Source: Micromonospora sp. AMSO31t (GTDB taxonomy: Bacteria; Actinomycetota; Actinomycetes; Mycobacteriales; Micromonosporaceae). Taken from it: DNA of 44,904 nucleotides. Below the pieces are notes generated by a model, which was not told the origin of the DNA, did not search any database, and saw only the letters and a list, made by a program, of their open reading frames with translations. Below are positions 31,836 through 40,644 of this stretch, in pieces. The stretch covers positions 1 to 44,904 of the forward strand of contig NZ_WBKT01000036.1 of the NCBI RefSeq assembly GCF_008868175.1, in the 5' to 3' direction. Within the stretch, counting starts at the first letter, position 1; the number at the start of each line of letters is the position of its first letter. The translations under genes and the position numbers were made by a program.

Positions 31836-33071
31836 ATGTCGACAACCGGCACGTTCGTGATCGTGGGCGCCGGGCTCGCCGGCGCGCGGGCCGCGCAGAC
31901 GCTGCGGGAGGAGGGCTTCGACGGCGGCGTCGTCGTGATCGGCGACGAGCCCGAGCGACCGTACGAGCGGCCGCCGCTGTCCAAGGGGCTGCTGACCGGC
32001 GGCGCCGAGCCGGACAGCGTGTTCGTGCACGACGCCGGGTGGTACCCCGAGCACGACGTCGACCTGCGCACCGCCGCGCGCGCCGTCGCCGTCGACCGCG
32101 CCGCCCGGGAGGTGCGGCTCGCCGACGGCCAGCTCCTCCGGTACGACAAGCTGCTGCTGGCCACCGGCGCCACGCCCCGCGACCTCGCGGCGCCCGGCAC
32201 CGACCTGGACGGCGTGCTGCGGCTGCGTACCCTCGCCGACAGCCGCCGGATCGCCGCGGCCCTGGTCGACGGCGCGCACCTCGTGATCGTCGGGGCCGGG
32301 TGGATCGGCCTGGAGGTCGCCGCCGCCGCCCGGCAGCGCGGCGCCACCGTCGACGTCGTCGAGACCGCGGCGCTGCCGTTGCGCCGGGTGCTCGGCGACG
32401 AGATCGCCCGGGTGTTCGCCAACCTGCACCGGGACCACGGCGTCACCTTCCACTTCGACGCCGAGGTCCGCGAGATCCGCGGCACCGGTCGCGTCTCCTC
32501 GGTGCTGCTGGCCGACGGCACCGAACTGCCCGCCGACGCCGTGGTGGTCGCCGTGGGCGTGCGGCCGAACACCGAGCTGGCGACCGCGGCCGGCCTCGCC
32601 GTCGAGAACGGCATCCACGTCGACGCGTCCCTGCGCACCGCCGACCCGGACGTCCACGCCGCCGGTGACGTCGCCAACGCCTACCACCCGGTGCTGCGCC
32701 GGCGCCTGCGCGTCGAGCACTGGGCCAACGCCCTGCACGGCGGCCCCGCGGCGGCGCGCGCCATGCTGGGGCAGGCGGTCAGCTACGACGACCTGCCCTA
32801 CTTCTACACCGACCAGTACGACCTGGGCATGGAGTACGCCGGGCACGCCCCGCCCGGGGCGTTCGACCGGGTCGTCGTCCGGGGCGACGTCGCCAAGCGC
32901 GAGTTCATCGCCTTCTGGACCGCCGGCGGGCGGGTGCTCGCCGGCATGAACGTCAACGTGTGGGACGTCGTCCCGTCGATCCGGCGGCTCGTCACCTCGG
33001 CCGACCCGGTCGACCTCGACCGGCTCGCCGACCCCGACGTGCCGCTCGACGACCTGCTACCGCCCGGCTAG
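31836..33071 (+). CDS. FAD-dependent ferredoxin-reductase-like oxidoreductase
   Basis: A 411-residue flavoprotein of the ferredoxin/rubredoxin/putidaredoxin reductase type. The FAD-binding GxGxxG is FVIVGAGLAGARAA (about 7-20), the second, NAD(P)-binding motif is LVIVGAGWIGLEVAA near 150, and the FAD-closing segment is DVHAAGDVAN. A Reductase_C-type domain follows from about 320 (QYDLGMEYAGHA). It should pass electrons from NAD(P)H to a small iron-sulphur protein or haem partner; no ferredoxin gene is nearby, so the adjacent membrane proteins are candidate partners. GGAG precedes the ATG. It is the last gene of the operon, before a terminator. Confidence 0.88.
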   Translation: MSTTGTFVIVGAGLAGARAAQTLREEGFDGGVVVIGDEPERPYERPPLSKGLLTGGAEPDSVFVHDAGWYPEHDVDLRTAARAVAVDRAAREVRLADGQLLRYDKLLLATGATPRDLAAPGTDLDGVLRLRTLADSRRIAAALVDGAHLVIVGAGWIGLEVAAAARQRGATVDVVETAALPLRRVLGDEIARVFANLHRDHGVTFHFDAEVREIRGTGRVSSVLLADGTELPADAVVVAVGVRPNTELATAAGLAVENGIHVDASLRTADPDVHAAGDVANAYHPVLRRRLRVEHWANALHGGPAAARAMLGQAVSYDDLPYFYTDQYDLGMEYAGHAPPGAFDRVVVRGDVAKREFIAFWTAGGRVLAGMNVNVWDVVPSIRRLVTSADPVDLDRLADPDVPLDDLLPPG

Positions 33072-33087
33072 TCGGCGTCGCCTCGCC

Positions 33088-33121
33088 GGGCCGGCCGGCA
33101 CCGATGGATGCCGGCCGACCC
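33088..33121. terminator. Bidirectional terminator hairpin
   Basis: A 9-bp stem (CGGCCGGCA at 33092-33100 with 33109-33117) extends by three pairs past one mismatch and has an 8-base loop. It lies between the convergent flavoprotein and propeller genes. Confidence 0.7.
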
Positions 33122-33129
33122 GGACGCGA

Positions 33130-34488
33130 CTAGTTGCCGCCCCGGTCGTGCGGGACCGTGACGGTGACGGTGCAGCCGACCGGCCGTCCGATCTCGTCGT
33201 GCCCGGCGTACGTGAGGTGGTACACCCGGTCGCCGCCGTTCCCGGCGCGTTCGGCCCGCAGCTTCCCGGTCGTGTCCGGCGTGCCGACGGCGAAGCCGCT
33301 GACGTCGGCGGCGTCACCGCCGGTGACGCCGGTCAGGGTGAACGCGTTCGGGCCGAGCACACCGTCGCGCAGGTCCACGCTCACGTCGACGTCGACCAGC
33401 TTGTGGTTCGGCGGCCACAGGACCGGCCGGTCCACGGCGCAGTCGAGCGGCCGCACCGGCAGCGGGTTCGCCAGGGTGGCCGTGGCGTGCCCGATGGTCG
33501 CGGTGAGCCGGCCGCCGGCCTCGTAGTACATGTGCGCGGTCCGCCCGTCGAAGTAGAACGTCGGCGCGGCCGAGCGGCCGAGGTCGGGCGCGGCGGTCAT
33601 CGAGTCGTGCACGACGCCGAGGTGGACCTCCTGCTCGAAGTCCTCCCCGACGTCCACGGCGTGCATGTTGCCGTCGGCGGCGTGGTAGATCACCAGGTTG
33701 CGGTCGTTCCAGCGCAGGAAGAACGGTCCCGAGGCGTTCGGGCCCTCGTCGCCCTGCGGGGTCACGATCGGGTCGGGCTGCATGGTCCAGGTGCGCGCGT
33801 CGTTGGAGACGGCCCAGCGGATCCGCCGCGACACGGGCCCGGTCGGTCCGGGCAGCGCCGCGGTCGGGTTGTCCATGAACAGCATCAGGTACCGGGTGCC
33901 CAGGCGGGGCACGGACTGCTCGAACACCCGGGCGTACGAGGTCTCGCCGCCGGTCGTCTCGTTCCGGCTCACCGCGGTGCCGCCGTAGTCGAAGTGGATG
34001 CCGTCGTCGGAGGTCGCGTACCGGGTGATCGAGTTCTCGCCGTGGAAGTAGAGGAAGAGCTTGCGCTCCCCCTCGATCCACACGGCGTGCGGCGAGGAGA
34101 TGTGGCTGACCGTGGAGTAGTGCGGCAGCCACGTGTTGCTGATCAGGGGGTTGGCGGTGTACTCGGTCCACGGGCCGTCGATCGAGTCGGCGTACGCGAG
34201 GGCGATCCCGCCGGGACGCTCGTGCGGCGCGTAGTACAGGTAGTAGGCGCCGAGCGGGTGGGCGAAGTAGTCGGCGGCCCGGATGACGCTCGGGAAGATG
34301 AACTCGTTCGTCGGGTTGTAGGCGAGGGTGCTCTTGTCGAACGCGGTGCCCTGGTAGGTGAACTGCGGGAAGTCGAGGCCCGGATCCGCGGCGGCCGGTG
34401 CGGCGCCGGCCAGGGCGGCGACGAGCAGGCCGGCGCCGGCCGTGGCCAGGGCGGCGCGCCGGGAGGACGGGACGAGTGGCTTCGTCAT
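33130..34488 (-). CDS. Secreted five-bladed beta-propeller glycosidase-like protein with C-terminal LWPPNHK domain
   Basis: A 452-residue exported protein. A Tat-like leader (SSRRAALATAGAGLL) is cleaved near residue 35. Residues about 40-335 show propeller blade patterns of the GH43/GH32/GH62-like superfamily (YYLYYAPHERPGGIALAYA, GPWTEY, ISSPHAVW, FLYFHGENSI, RIRWAVSNDARTW, NLVIYHAADGNMHAV). I cannot assign the acidic catalytic triad or family. The last 100 residues are a separate Ig-like module starting at CAVDRPVLWPPNHKLVDV, found on many secreted actinobacterial proteins. It is divergent from the second lacI gene and controlled from the same operator region, so it probably releases the sugar imported by that operon. 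Confidence 0.75.
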   Translation of the reverse strand: MTKPLVPSSRRAALATAGAGLLVAALAGAAPAAADPGLDFPQFTYQGTAFDKSTLAYNPTNEFIFPSVIRAADYFAHPLGAYYLYYAPHERPGGIALAYADSIDGPWTEYTANPLISNTWLPHYSTVSHISSPHAVWIEGERKLFLYFHGENSITRYATSDDGIHFDYGGTAVSRNETTGGETSYARVFEQSVPRLGTRYLMLFMDNPTAALPGPTGPVSRRIRWAVSNDARTWTMQPDPIVTPQGDEGPNASGPFFLRWNDRNLVIYHAADGNMHAVDVGEDFEQEVHLGVVHDSMTAAPDLGRSAAPTFYFDGRTAHMYYEAGGRLTATIGHATATLANPLPVRPLDCAVDRPVLWPPNHKLVDVDVSVDLRDGVLGPNAFTLTGVTGGDAADVSGFAVGTPDTTGKLRAERAGNGGDRVYHLTYAGHDEIGRPVGCTVTVTVPHDRGGN

Positions 34489-34600
34489 GCGGCTTCCTCT
34501 TCTGTCGGTGCGTTCGGGTGACGGTTCGCGAGCAGCGCGGGATGACTCTCAGTGAGACCACAGGGGACATCGATCGGCGGACGCGCCGTGGCGTCGCCGC

Positions 34601-34616
34601 GCTAATACGTATTAGC
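34601..34616. promoter_or_regulatory. LacI-type operator 1
   Basis: GCTAATACGTATTAGC, a perfect 16-bp palindrome with the central CG typical of LacI-family sites, at the start region of the leftward propeller gene. Confidence 0.85.
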
Positions 34617-34724
34617 ATCTATGTGTCTCGAATGTTGCTCGCTCCGCCGCGCTTCTGTCAAGAGGTGATCCAGCGCCGCGCCGATCGGTCCGGGTCACCC
34701 GGCCACTCCGGCGGCGGCCCGGCC

Positions 34725-34740
34725 GCTAATGCGCATTACT
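34725..34740. promoter_or_regulatory. LacI-type operator 2 (degenerate)
   Basis: GCTAATGCGCATTACT matches the consensus with a changed right end. It is 124 bp from operator 1 and exactly 100 bp from operator 3, suggesting a looping site. Confidence 0.75.
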
Positions 34741-34824
34741 CCTGCGGGTTCATCGCGCCGAAATCTCGCGGCCATCTCTTGACACACGCCGGTCCACCGG
34801 CCAGGCTCCTTCCCAACGCCGAGC

Positions 34825-34840
34825 GCTAATACGCATTAGC
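34825..34840. promoter_or_regulatory. LacI-type operator 3
   Basis: GCTAATACGCATTAGC, one mismatch from a perfect palindrome, lies 20 bases before the lacI start codon and would block its transcript. Confidence 0.85.
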
Positions 34841-34859
34841 CGCACCGGAAGGACCCGAC

Positions 34860-35906
34860 GTGACTGCTCCCCTCAGACGTGTCACCCAGCGTGACATCGC
34901 GCGGATGGCCGGTGTCAGTCAGGCGACCGTGTCGCTGGTGCTCAACAACCGCACCGACGCCGAGGTGCGCATCGCCCCGGAGACCCGGGACCGGGTGTTG
35001 CGGGTCATCGCCGAGACCGGCTACGCCGCCGACCCCGTGGCCCGCCGCCTCGCCTCGCGGTTCAACCGGATCATCGGCGTCTTCACGTACGAGCCCGCCT
35101 TCCCCAGCGGCAGCCGGGACTTCTTCCACCCGTTCCTGCTCGGCATCGAGGAGTACGCCGAGCGGGTCGGCTGCGACCTGCTGCTGTTCACCAGCGCGCC
35201 GGTCGTGGACGGGCGGCGGCGCATCTTCCACCAGGACAACCGGCTGCGGCTGGCCGACGGGTGCATCCTGCTCGGGCGCGAGATCGACGGCGCGGAGCTG
35301 CAGCGGCTCAACGGCGACGGGTACCCGTACGTCGCCGTCGGGCGCCGCAACGACGCCGGCGGCCCGGTCCCCTACGTCGGCGCGGACTACGCCTCGGCGG
35401 TCTCCCGGCTCGTGGAGGCCGCGCTGCGGCACGGCCACCGCCGCCTCACGTACGTGGGCATGGGCATGACCGCCGAGTCCTCGCAGGACCGCCGCCAGGG
35501 CTTCGACGCCGCCGCGACCACCGCGGAGAGCGCCCGCCAGGTGTCGACGGCGCCCGGGGCCGCCGACGCGACCCTCGACGACCTGCTGGCCGACGGCAGC
35601 ACGGCGGCCTTCGTGGAGGACTTCGCCACGGCGGTGGCCCTGGCGGCGGCCGCCCGGCGGCGCGGCCTGACCGTGCCCGGCGACCTGTCGATCGTGACCC
35701 TCGGCGACCCGACCGTGCCCGTCCCCACCGACATCGTGTTCACCGGGTTCCGCATCCCCCGCGAGGAGATGGGCCGGCAGTCGGTCGAGGTGCTGACCGG
35801 CGTCATCGACGGCAGCGCGGGCGGCCTCCAGCAGCGACTTCTCCCCTGCGAACTCGTCGAGGGCAGCACCCTCGGCACCCCTGATCCGGCGGTCGATCGG
35901 CGCTGA
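34860..35906 (+). CDS. LacI-family regulator of the amino-sugar-type operon
   Basis: A 348-residue repressor, distinct from the one at 26713. The helix-turn-helix is VTQRDIARMAGVSQATVSLVL (two parts of residues 8-28), with the hinge helix AADPVARRLASR near 55-67. The effector domain follows, with a shortened loop after the second subdomain start (ESARQVSTAPGA), then LSIVTLGDPTVPVPTDI. GTG 34860 is preceded by GGAAGGA. It is the first gene of the rightward operon, and its own promoter contains the GCTAAT-type palindromes, so autorepression is likely. The inducer should be the sugar handled by the operon. Confidence 0.9.
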   Translation: MTAPLRRVTQRDIARMAGVSQATVSLVLNNRTDAEVRIAPETRDRVLRVIAETGYAADPVARRLASRFNRIIGVFTYEPAFPSGSRDFFHPFLLGIEEYAERVGCDLLLFTSAPVVDGRRRIFHQDNRLRLADGCILLGREIDGAELQRLNGDGYPYVAVGRRNDAGGPVPYVGADYASAVSRLVEAALRHGHRRLTYVGMGMTAESSQDRRQGFDAAATTAESARQVSTAPGAADATLDDLLADGSTAAFVEDFATAVALAAAARRRGLTVPGDLSIVTLGDPTVPVPTDIVFTGFRIPREEMGRQSVEVLTGVIDGSAGGLQQRLLPCELVEGSTLGTPDPAVDRR

Positions 35907-35936
35907 CCGGTCGGCCGCGCAACTGGAAGGAAGCAA

Positions 35937-37541
35937 GTGGTACTCATGCGTGCGGACGTCCTCGTCGTCGGGGGCGGACTGGGCGGTGTCGCCGCGGCGC
36001 TCGCCGCGGCTCGGACCGGCCGGTCCGTCATCCTGACCGAGGAGTTCGACTGGCTCGGCGGGCAGCTCACCAGCCAGGCCGTCCCACCGGACGAACACTC
36101 CTGGATCGAGCAGTTCGGCGCCACCGCCAGCTACCGGGCGCTGCGCAACGGCATCCGCGACTTCTACCGTCGCCACTACCCGCTGACCGAACGGTCGCGG
36201 GCCTGGACCGACCTCAACCCCGGTGCCGGCTGGGTGAGCCGGCTCTGTCACGAGCCGCGGGTGGCCGTCGCCGTCATCGAGCAGATGCTCGCCCCGTACC
36301 GGGGTTCGGGCCGGCTGCGGGTGCTGCAGCCGTACCGGCCGGTCGCCGCGGAGACCGACGGTGACCGGGTGACCGGCGTGACGCTGGCGCACCGCGACCG
36401 GGACGAGCGGATCGACGTGGTCGCGCCGTACATCCTGGACGCCACCGAGACCGGCGAGCTGCTGCCGCTGACCGGCACCGAGTACGTCACCGGGTTCGAG
36501 TCGCGGGCGGAGACCGGCGAGCCCAGCGCCCCGGCCGAGGCCCAGCCGATGAACATGCAGGCGGTGTCGGTCTGCTTCGCCATCGACCACGTCGACGGCG
36601 ACCACACCATCGACCGGCCCGCGGGGTACGACTTCTGGCGGGACTACAAGCCCGACTTCTGGGGTGACCGGCTGCTGTCCTGGAAGTCGCCGCACCCGCG
36701 CACGCTGGAGATCGTCGAGCGCAGCTTCACCCCGAACCCGGACGACGACCCGCTGAGCGTCAACGCCGACCAGCGCGTCAACCCCGGTGACGGCAACCTG
36801 TGGACGTTCCGGCGGATCGCCGCCCGCCGCAACTTCGTCGACGGCACGTACGGCAGCGACATCACGCTGGTCAACTGGCCGATGATCGACTACTTCGAGG
36901 GCCCGGTCATCGACGTGCCGAACGCGTCGTGGCACCTGACCAAGGCCCGCGAGCTGTCGTACTCGGTGCTCTACTGGCTGCAGACCGAGGCGCCCCGGCC
37001 GGACGGCGGCACCGGCTTCCCCGGCCTGCGGCTGCGCGGCGACGTGACCGGCAGCGCCGACGGCCTGGCCCAGGCCCCGTACATCCGGGAGTCCCGCCGG
37101 ATCCGCGCCGAGTACACCGTCGCCGAGCAGGACCTGTCCCTGGCGGTCCGGGGCGACCACGGCGCGGTCAGCTACCCGGACGCGGTGGGCGTCGGCATGT
37201 ACCGGATCGACCTGCACCCGTCGACCGGCGGCGACAACTACATCGACGTCGGCTCCTGCCCGTTCGAGATCCCGCTCGGCGCGCTGATCCCGCGGCGGAT
37301 GGAGAACCTGCTGCCGGCCGGCAAGAACATCGGCACCACCCACGTCACCAACGGCAGCTACCGGCTGCACCCGGTCGAGTGGAACATCGGCGAGGTCGCC
37401 GGCCTGCTCGCCGACTTCTGTCTGGCGCGGGGCGAGTCCCCGCGTGCGGTCCGCAACACCCCCCGTCTGCTGGCCGACTTCCAGGACCGCCTCACCGCGG
37501 CCGGCGTGGAACAGCGCTGGCCGCGGATCGCGGGCTACTGA
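35937..37541 (+). CDS. FAD-dependent oxidoreductase (FAD_oxidored/PF12831-like)
   Basis: A 534-residue flavoprotein without leader, so probably cytosolic. It begins with the dinucleotide-binding DVLVVGGGLGGVAAALAAA (7-25), followed by EEFDWLGGQLTSQ, a hallmark of this family. Later landmarks are DATETGELLPLTGTEYV, SYSVLYWLQTE, LRGDVTGSADGLAQAPYIRE, and the C-terminal LLPAGKNIGTTHVTNGSYRLHP. Members often occur in sugar loci, where their reaction is not established. GTG 35937 follows GGAAGGA. It is second in the operon, between the regulator and the importer, so its likely role is to oxidise the imported sugar or glycoside; that is inference. Confidence 0.85.
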   Translation: MVLMRADVLVVGGGLGGVAAALAAARTGRSVILTEEFDWLGGQLTSQAVPPDEHSWIEQFGATASYRALRNGIRDFYRRHYPLTERSRAWTDLNPGAGWVSRLCHEPRVAVAVIEQMLAPYRGSGRLRVLQPYRPVAAETDGDRVTGVTLAHRDRDERIDVVAPYILDATETGELLPLTGTEYVTGFESRAETGEPSAPAEAQPMNMQAVSVCFAIDHVDGDHTIDRPAGYDFWRDYKPDFWGDRLLSWKSPHPRTLEIVERSFTPNPDDDPLSVNADQRVNPGDGNLWTFRRIAARRNFVDGTYGSDITLVNWPMIDYFEGPVIDVPNASWHLTKARELSYSVLYWLQTEAPRPDGGTGFPGLRLRGDVTGSADGLAQAPYIRESRRIRAEYTVAEQDLSLAVRGDHGAVSYPDAVGVGMYRIDLHPSTGGDNYIDVGSCPFEIPLGALIPRRMENLLPAGKNIGTTHVTNGSYRLHPVEWNIGEVAGLLADFCLARGESPRAVRNTPRLLADFQDRLTAAGVEQRWPRIAGY

Positions 37542-37568
37542 ACACACACCCCCGGTGAGGAGAAGATT

Positions 37569-38852
37569 GTGAGAGCAGGAAAGGCCCTGCGCGGCATCGC
37601 CGTGGCGCTGGCCGGTGCGCTCGCCCTGACCGCCTGCGGCGGCGGTGGCGAGTCCGCCGACAGCGGCCCGGCGAAGCTGCGGATGACCGTCTGGTCGGCC
37701 AACGAGGCGCACCTGAAGCTGTTCAACGAGATCGCCGACGAGTACCGCAAGAGCCACCCGGACGTCGCGGAGATCACGTTCGACCCGCTGCCGTTCGACA
37801 ACTACACCACCACCCTGACCACCCAGATCGCCGGCGGCAACGCGCCGGATCTCGCGTGGGTGTTCGAGAACTCCGCCCCGGACTTCGTCGCCTCGGGCGC
37901 GCTGGCGCCGCTGGACGACACGCTCAAGAAGGCCGAGGGCTACCAGTACGAGGACCTCTCCCCCGCCACGCTCAAGCTCTGGCAGAACGACGGGAAGCTC
38001 TACGGGTACCCCTTCTCGACCTCGCCGTTCGGTGTCTTCGTCAACACCGACATGGTCAAGAAGGCCGGGCAGAAGACCCCGGCCGAGCTGATCGCGGCCG
38101 GGCAGTGGACCTGGGACAACGCCCTGGCCACCGCCGCCGCGGCGGGGGCGAAGTCCGGCAAGGCCGGCCTGGTCATCCGGGACTTCGACTACAAGGGCTG
38201 GGACAACCTGTCCACCTTCTGGACCGGGTGGGGCGCCCAGGCGTGGAGCGAGGACGGGAAGACCTGCGGCTTCAACAGCCCGGAGATGGTCGACGCCATG
38301 ACCACGCTGCACAAGGCCACCTTCACCCAGAAGGCGCTGCCCGGCCCGGGCACGACGGCCGACTTCTTCGCCGGTGACTCGGCCATGACGATCACCCAGA
38401 TCTCCCGCGCCTCGCTGCTGAAGGACGGTGGCTTCGGGTGGGACCTGGTGCCGCTGCCGGCCGGGCCGAAGGGGAACTACGCGGTGGTCGGCCAGGCCGG
38501 CCTCGGGGTGATGAAGAAGAGCCCGTACGCGAAGCAGGCGGCCGACTTCCTGGCCTTCTTCACCAACCCCACGAACTCGGCGAAGCTCGCCCAGTTCTTC
38601 CCGCCGCCCCGGCAGTCCCAGCTGACCGCCGAGACGCTCGCCAAGACGAACCCGAAGCTCAAGCCGGAGCAGCTGCAGAAGGTCGTCATCGACGGCATCA
38701 CCAACGGCGTGGTCAAGCCCAGCCACGCGGGCCAGGCCGAGCTGAGCCAGCAGGTTCGCGCCGGGCTGGACCCGCTGTGGCAGCCGAACGCGGATGTCAA
38801 GGCCGTGCTCGACGGCGTCTGCGCCAAGATCCAGCCGCTGCTGGCGAAGTAG
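37569..38852 (+). CDS. ABC sugar-binding lipoprotein
   Basis: A 427-residue lipoprotein with leader ending in lipobox L-T-A-C (Cys at residue 23) and a Gly/Ser linker. The body is a family-1 extracellular solute-binding protein: LRMTVWSANEAHLKLFNEIA, then the VAEITFDPLPFDNYTT strand-loop, GGNAPDLAWVFENSAPDFV and YGYPFSTSPFGVFVNTDM. This class binds mono- or oligosaccharides. GTG 37569 is preceded by GAGGAGA. It lies 27 bases after the FAD gene and just before the two matching permeases. The NanE and ROK genes suggest an N-acetylated amino sugar as cargo. Confidence 0.9.
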   Translation: MRAGKALRGIAVALAGALALTACGGGGESADSGPAKLRMTVWSANEAHLKLFNEIADEYRKSHPDVAEITFDPLPFDNYTTTLTTQIAGGNAPDLAWVFENSAPDFVASGALAPLDDTLKKAEGYQYEDLSPATLKLWQNDGKLYGYPFSTSPFGVFVNTDMVKKAGQKTPAELIAAGQWTWDNALATAAAAGAKSGKAGLVIRDFDYKGWDNLSTFWTGWGAQAWSEDGKTCGFNSPEMVDAMTTLHKATFTQKALPGPGTTADFFAGDSAMTITQISRASLLKDGGFGWDLVPLPAGPKGNYAVVGQAGLGVMKKSPYAKQAADFLAFFTNPTNSAKLAQFFPPPRQSQLTAETLAKTNPKLKPEQLQKVVIDGITNGVVKPSHAGQAELSQQVRAGLDPLWQPNADVKAVLDGVCAKIQPLLAK

Positions 38853-38864
38853 AGGTCAACGATC

Positions 38865-39812
38865 ATGACCCAGACGGACACCAGGGTGGGCCCGGCGACC
38901 GCCGGGCCTGCCCCGGGCCCGGCCCGGCCGTTCTGGACGACCCGCCGCCGGGACCACCTTGCCGGTTACCTGTTCATCACCCCGCAACTGCTCGGCAGCG
39001 TCGTCTTCGTGATCCTGCCGCTGATCCTCGTGGTCTGGTACAGCCTGCACGAGTGGAACGTGCTCGCCGGGACGTTCGACTTCGTGGGCACCGACAACTA
39101 CCAGGCGCTCGTCGACGACCCGAACCTCGGCGCGGTGCTGCGCGCCACCGGGCTGTTCTCGGTCGGCCTCGTGGTGTTCAACCTCGGCCTGGCATTGCTG
39201 CTGGCCGTCCTGCTCAACCAGAAACTGCGGGGCACCATCCTGTTCCGCACGCTGTTCTTCTCGCCCGTCGTGGTGTCGCTGGTGGCCTGGACCATCGTGT
39301 GGGGCTTCCTGCTGCAGGACAACGGCGGGTTGAACAGCCTGCTCGACACCGTCGGCGTCGACGGGCCGAACTGGCTGCGCGGCGAGGGCACCGCGATGCT
39401 GTCGGTCATCGTCGTGCAGGTGTTCAAGAACGTCGGCCTGAACATGGTGCTGTTCCTGGCCGCCCTCCAAGGCGTGCCCGCGGACCTGTACGAGGCCGCC
39501 GAGGTGGACGGGGCCAGCCGGCTGCGCCAGTTCTGGCGGATCACCGTGCCGCTCATCAGCCCGACGATCCTGCTCACCTCGATCATCACGGTGGTCGGGT
39601 CGTTGCAGGTCTTCGCGCAGATCGCGGTGCTCACGCAGGGCGGGCCGGGCACGTCGACGACGGTGCTCGTCTACTACCTGTACCAGCAGGCCTTCCAGTT
39701 CCATCACTTCGGCTACGGCGCCACGCTGTCGATCGTGCTCTTCGCCATCGTGCTCGCGCTCACCGTGCTGCAGTGGCAGATGCGCAAGAGGTGGGTCTTC
39801 CATGAGTCGTGA
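38865..39812 (+). CDS. ABC sugar permease 1 (MalF-like)
   Basis: A 315-residue inner-membrane protein of the carbohydrate-uptake CUT1 type with six helices, the first at about 32-52 (LFITPQLLGSVVFVILPLIL). The EAA loop is YEAAEVDGASRLRQFWRITV followed by PLISPT. GAGGTC precedes the ATG. Its end overlaps the start of the second permease by 11 bases. Confidence 0.9.
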   Translation: MTQTDTRVGPATAGPAPGPARPFWTTRRRDHLAGYLFITPQLLGSVVFVILPLILVVWYSLHEWNVLAGTFDFVGTDNYQALVDDPNLGAVLRATGLFSVGLVVFNLGLALLLAVLLNQKLRGTILFRTLFFSPVVVSLVAWTIVWGFLLQDNGGLNSLLDTVGVDGPNWLRGEGTAMLSVIVVQVFKNVGLNMVLFLAALQGVPADLYEAAEVDGASRLRQFWRITVPLISPTILLTSIITVVGSLQVFAQIAVLTQGGPGTSTTVLVYYLYQQAFQFHHFGYGATLSIVLFAIVLALTVLQWQMRKRWVFHES

Positions 39813-40644
39813 CCTGTCGCGGCGGACCAAGCTGGTGCTCTACGGGGTGCTGCTGGTCCTGGCGATCCCGTTCGTCTTCCCGACCTGGTGGATGGTCACC
39901 TCGTCGCTGAAGCCGGTGGCGGACATCTTCGCCTTCCCGCCGGACCTGCTGCCGACCAACCCGCGGCTCGACGCGTACCGGCGGGTGTTCGAGTTGCAGC
40001 CGTTCGGGCAGCAGTACCTGAACAGCCTCTACATCGCGCTGCTCGTCACGGTCGGCACCCTGGCCGTGTCGGCGCTGGCCGGATACGCCTTCGCGCGCAT
40101 CCGGTTCCGCGGCCAGAACGTGCTGTTCCTGGTCGTCCTCGCGGGCCTGCTCATCCCCAGCGAGGTGACGATCGTTCCGCTGTTCCAGATGTTCTTCAAG
40201 CTCGGCCTGGTCAACACCCACTGGCCGCTGATCCTCGTGCCGATCTTCGGCGCGCCCAGCGTGCTGGCGACGTTCATCATGCGGCAGTTCTTCATCAGCC
40301 TCCCCGGTGAACTGGAGGAGGCAGCCCGCGTCGACGGGCTGGGCCGGTTCGCCACCTTCTGGCGGATCGCCCTGCCGCTGTCGCGGCCCGCGCTGGGCGC
40401 GGTGGCCATCTTCACCTTCCTGCACAGCTGGAACCTCTACCTGGAGCCGATCGTGTTCCTCTCCTCCCCGGAGAAGTTCACCCTGCCTCAGGCGCTCACC
40501 CAGTTCGTCGACGCCTACGGCGGCCCCATGTGGGACGTCCAGTTGGCGGCGGCGTCGATGACCGCGCTGCCCGTCCTGGTGGTCTTCGTCATCGCGCAGA
40601 AGCAGTTCGTCGAGGGTCTCGCGCACACCGGTCTCAAGGGATGA
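39802..40644 (+). CDS. ABC sugar permease 2 (MalG-like)
   Basis: A 280-residue inner-membrane partner of permease 1, six helices, with the EAA loop EEAARVDGLGRFATFWRIAL followed by PLSRPA. It starts inside the preceding gene (AAGAGG upstream) and its stop overlaps the ROK start by four bases (ATGA). No ATPase gene follows, so energy must come from an ATPase encoded elsewhere, as with the shared MsiK-type ATPase of many actinomycetes. Confidence 0.9.
   Translation: MSRDLSRRTKLVLYGVLLVLAIPFVFPTWWMVTSSLKPVADIFAFPPDLLPTNPRLDAYRRVFELQPFGQQYLNSLYIALLVTVGTLAVSALAGYAFARIRFRGQNVLFLVVLAGLLIPSEVTIVPLFQMFFKLGLVNTHWPLILVPIFGAPSVLATFIMRQFFISLPGELEEAARVDGLGRFATFWRIALPLSRPALGAVAIFTFLHSWNLYLEPIVFLSSPEKFTLPQALTQFVDAYGGPMWDVQLAAASMTALPVLVVFVIAQKQFVEGLAHTGLKG

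Larger units (their letters stand above)
34489..34859. promoter_or_regulatory. Divergent control region with three palindromic operators
   Basis: This gene-free 371 bp holds two divergent promoters. Leftward: TTGACA at 34661-34656 with the operator at 34601-34616 near the expected start. Rightward: TTGACA at 34780-34785 with the operator at 34825-34840 just past the expected start. A third, weaker copy lies between them. The -10 boxes are poor. Confidence 0.7.

Noticed and set aside
34836..38726. 1296-residue leftward frame opposite the LacI, FAD and binding-protein genes
   Set aside because: Low-complexity Arg/Gly/Val/Asp shadow of GC-rich genes on the other strand; three real proteins occupy the rightward strand.
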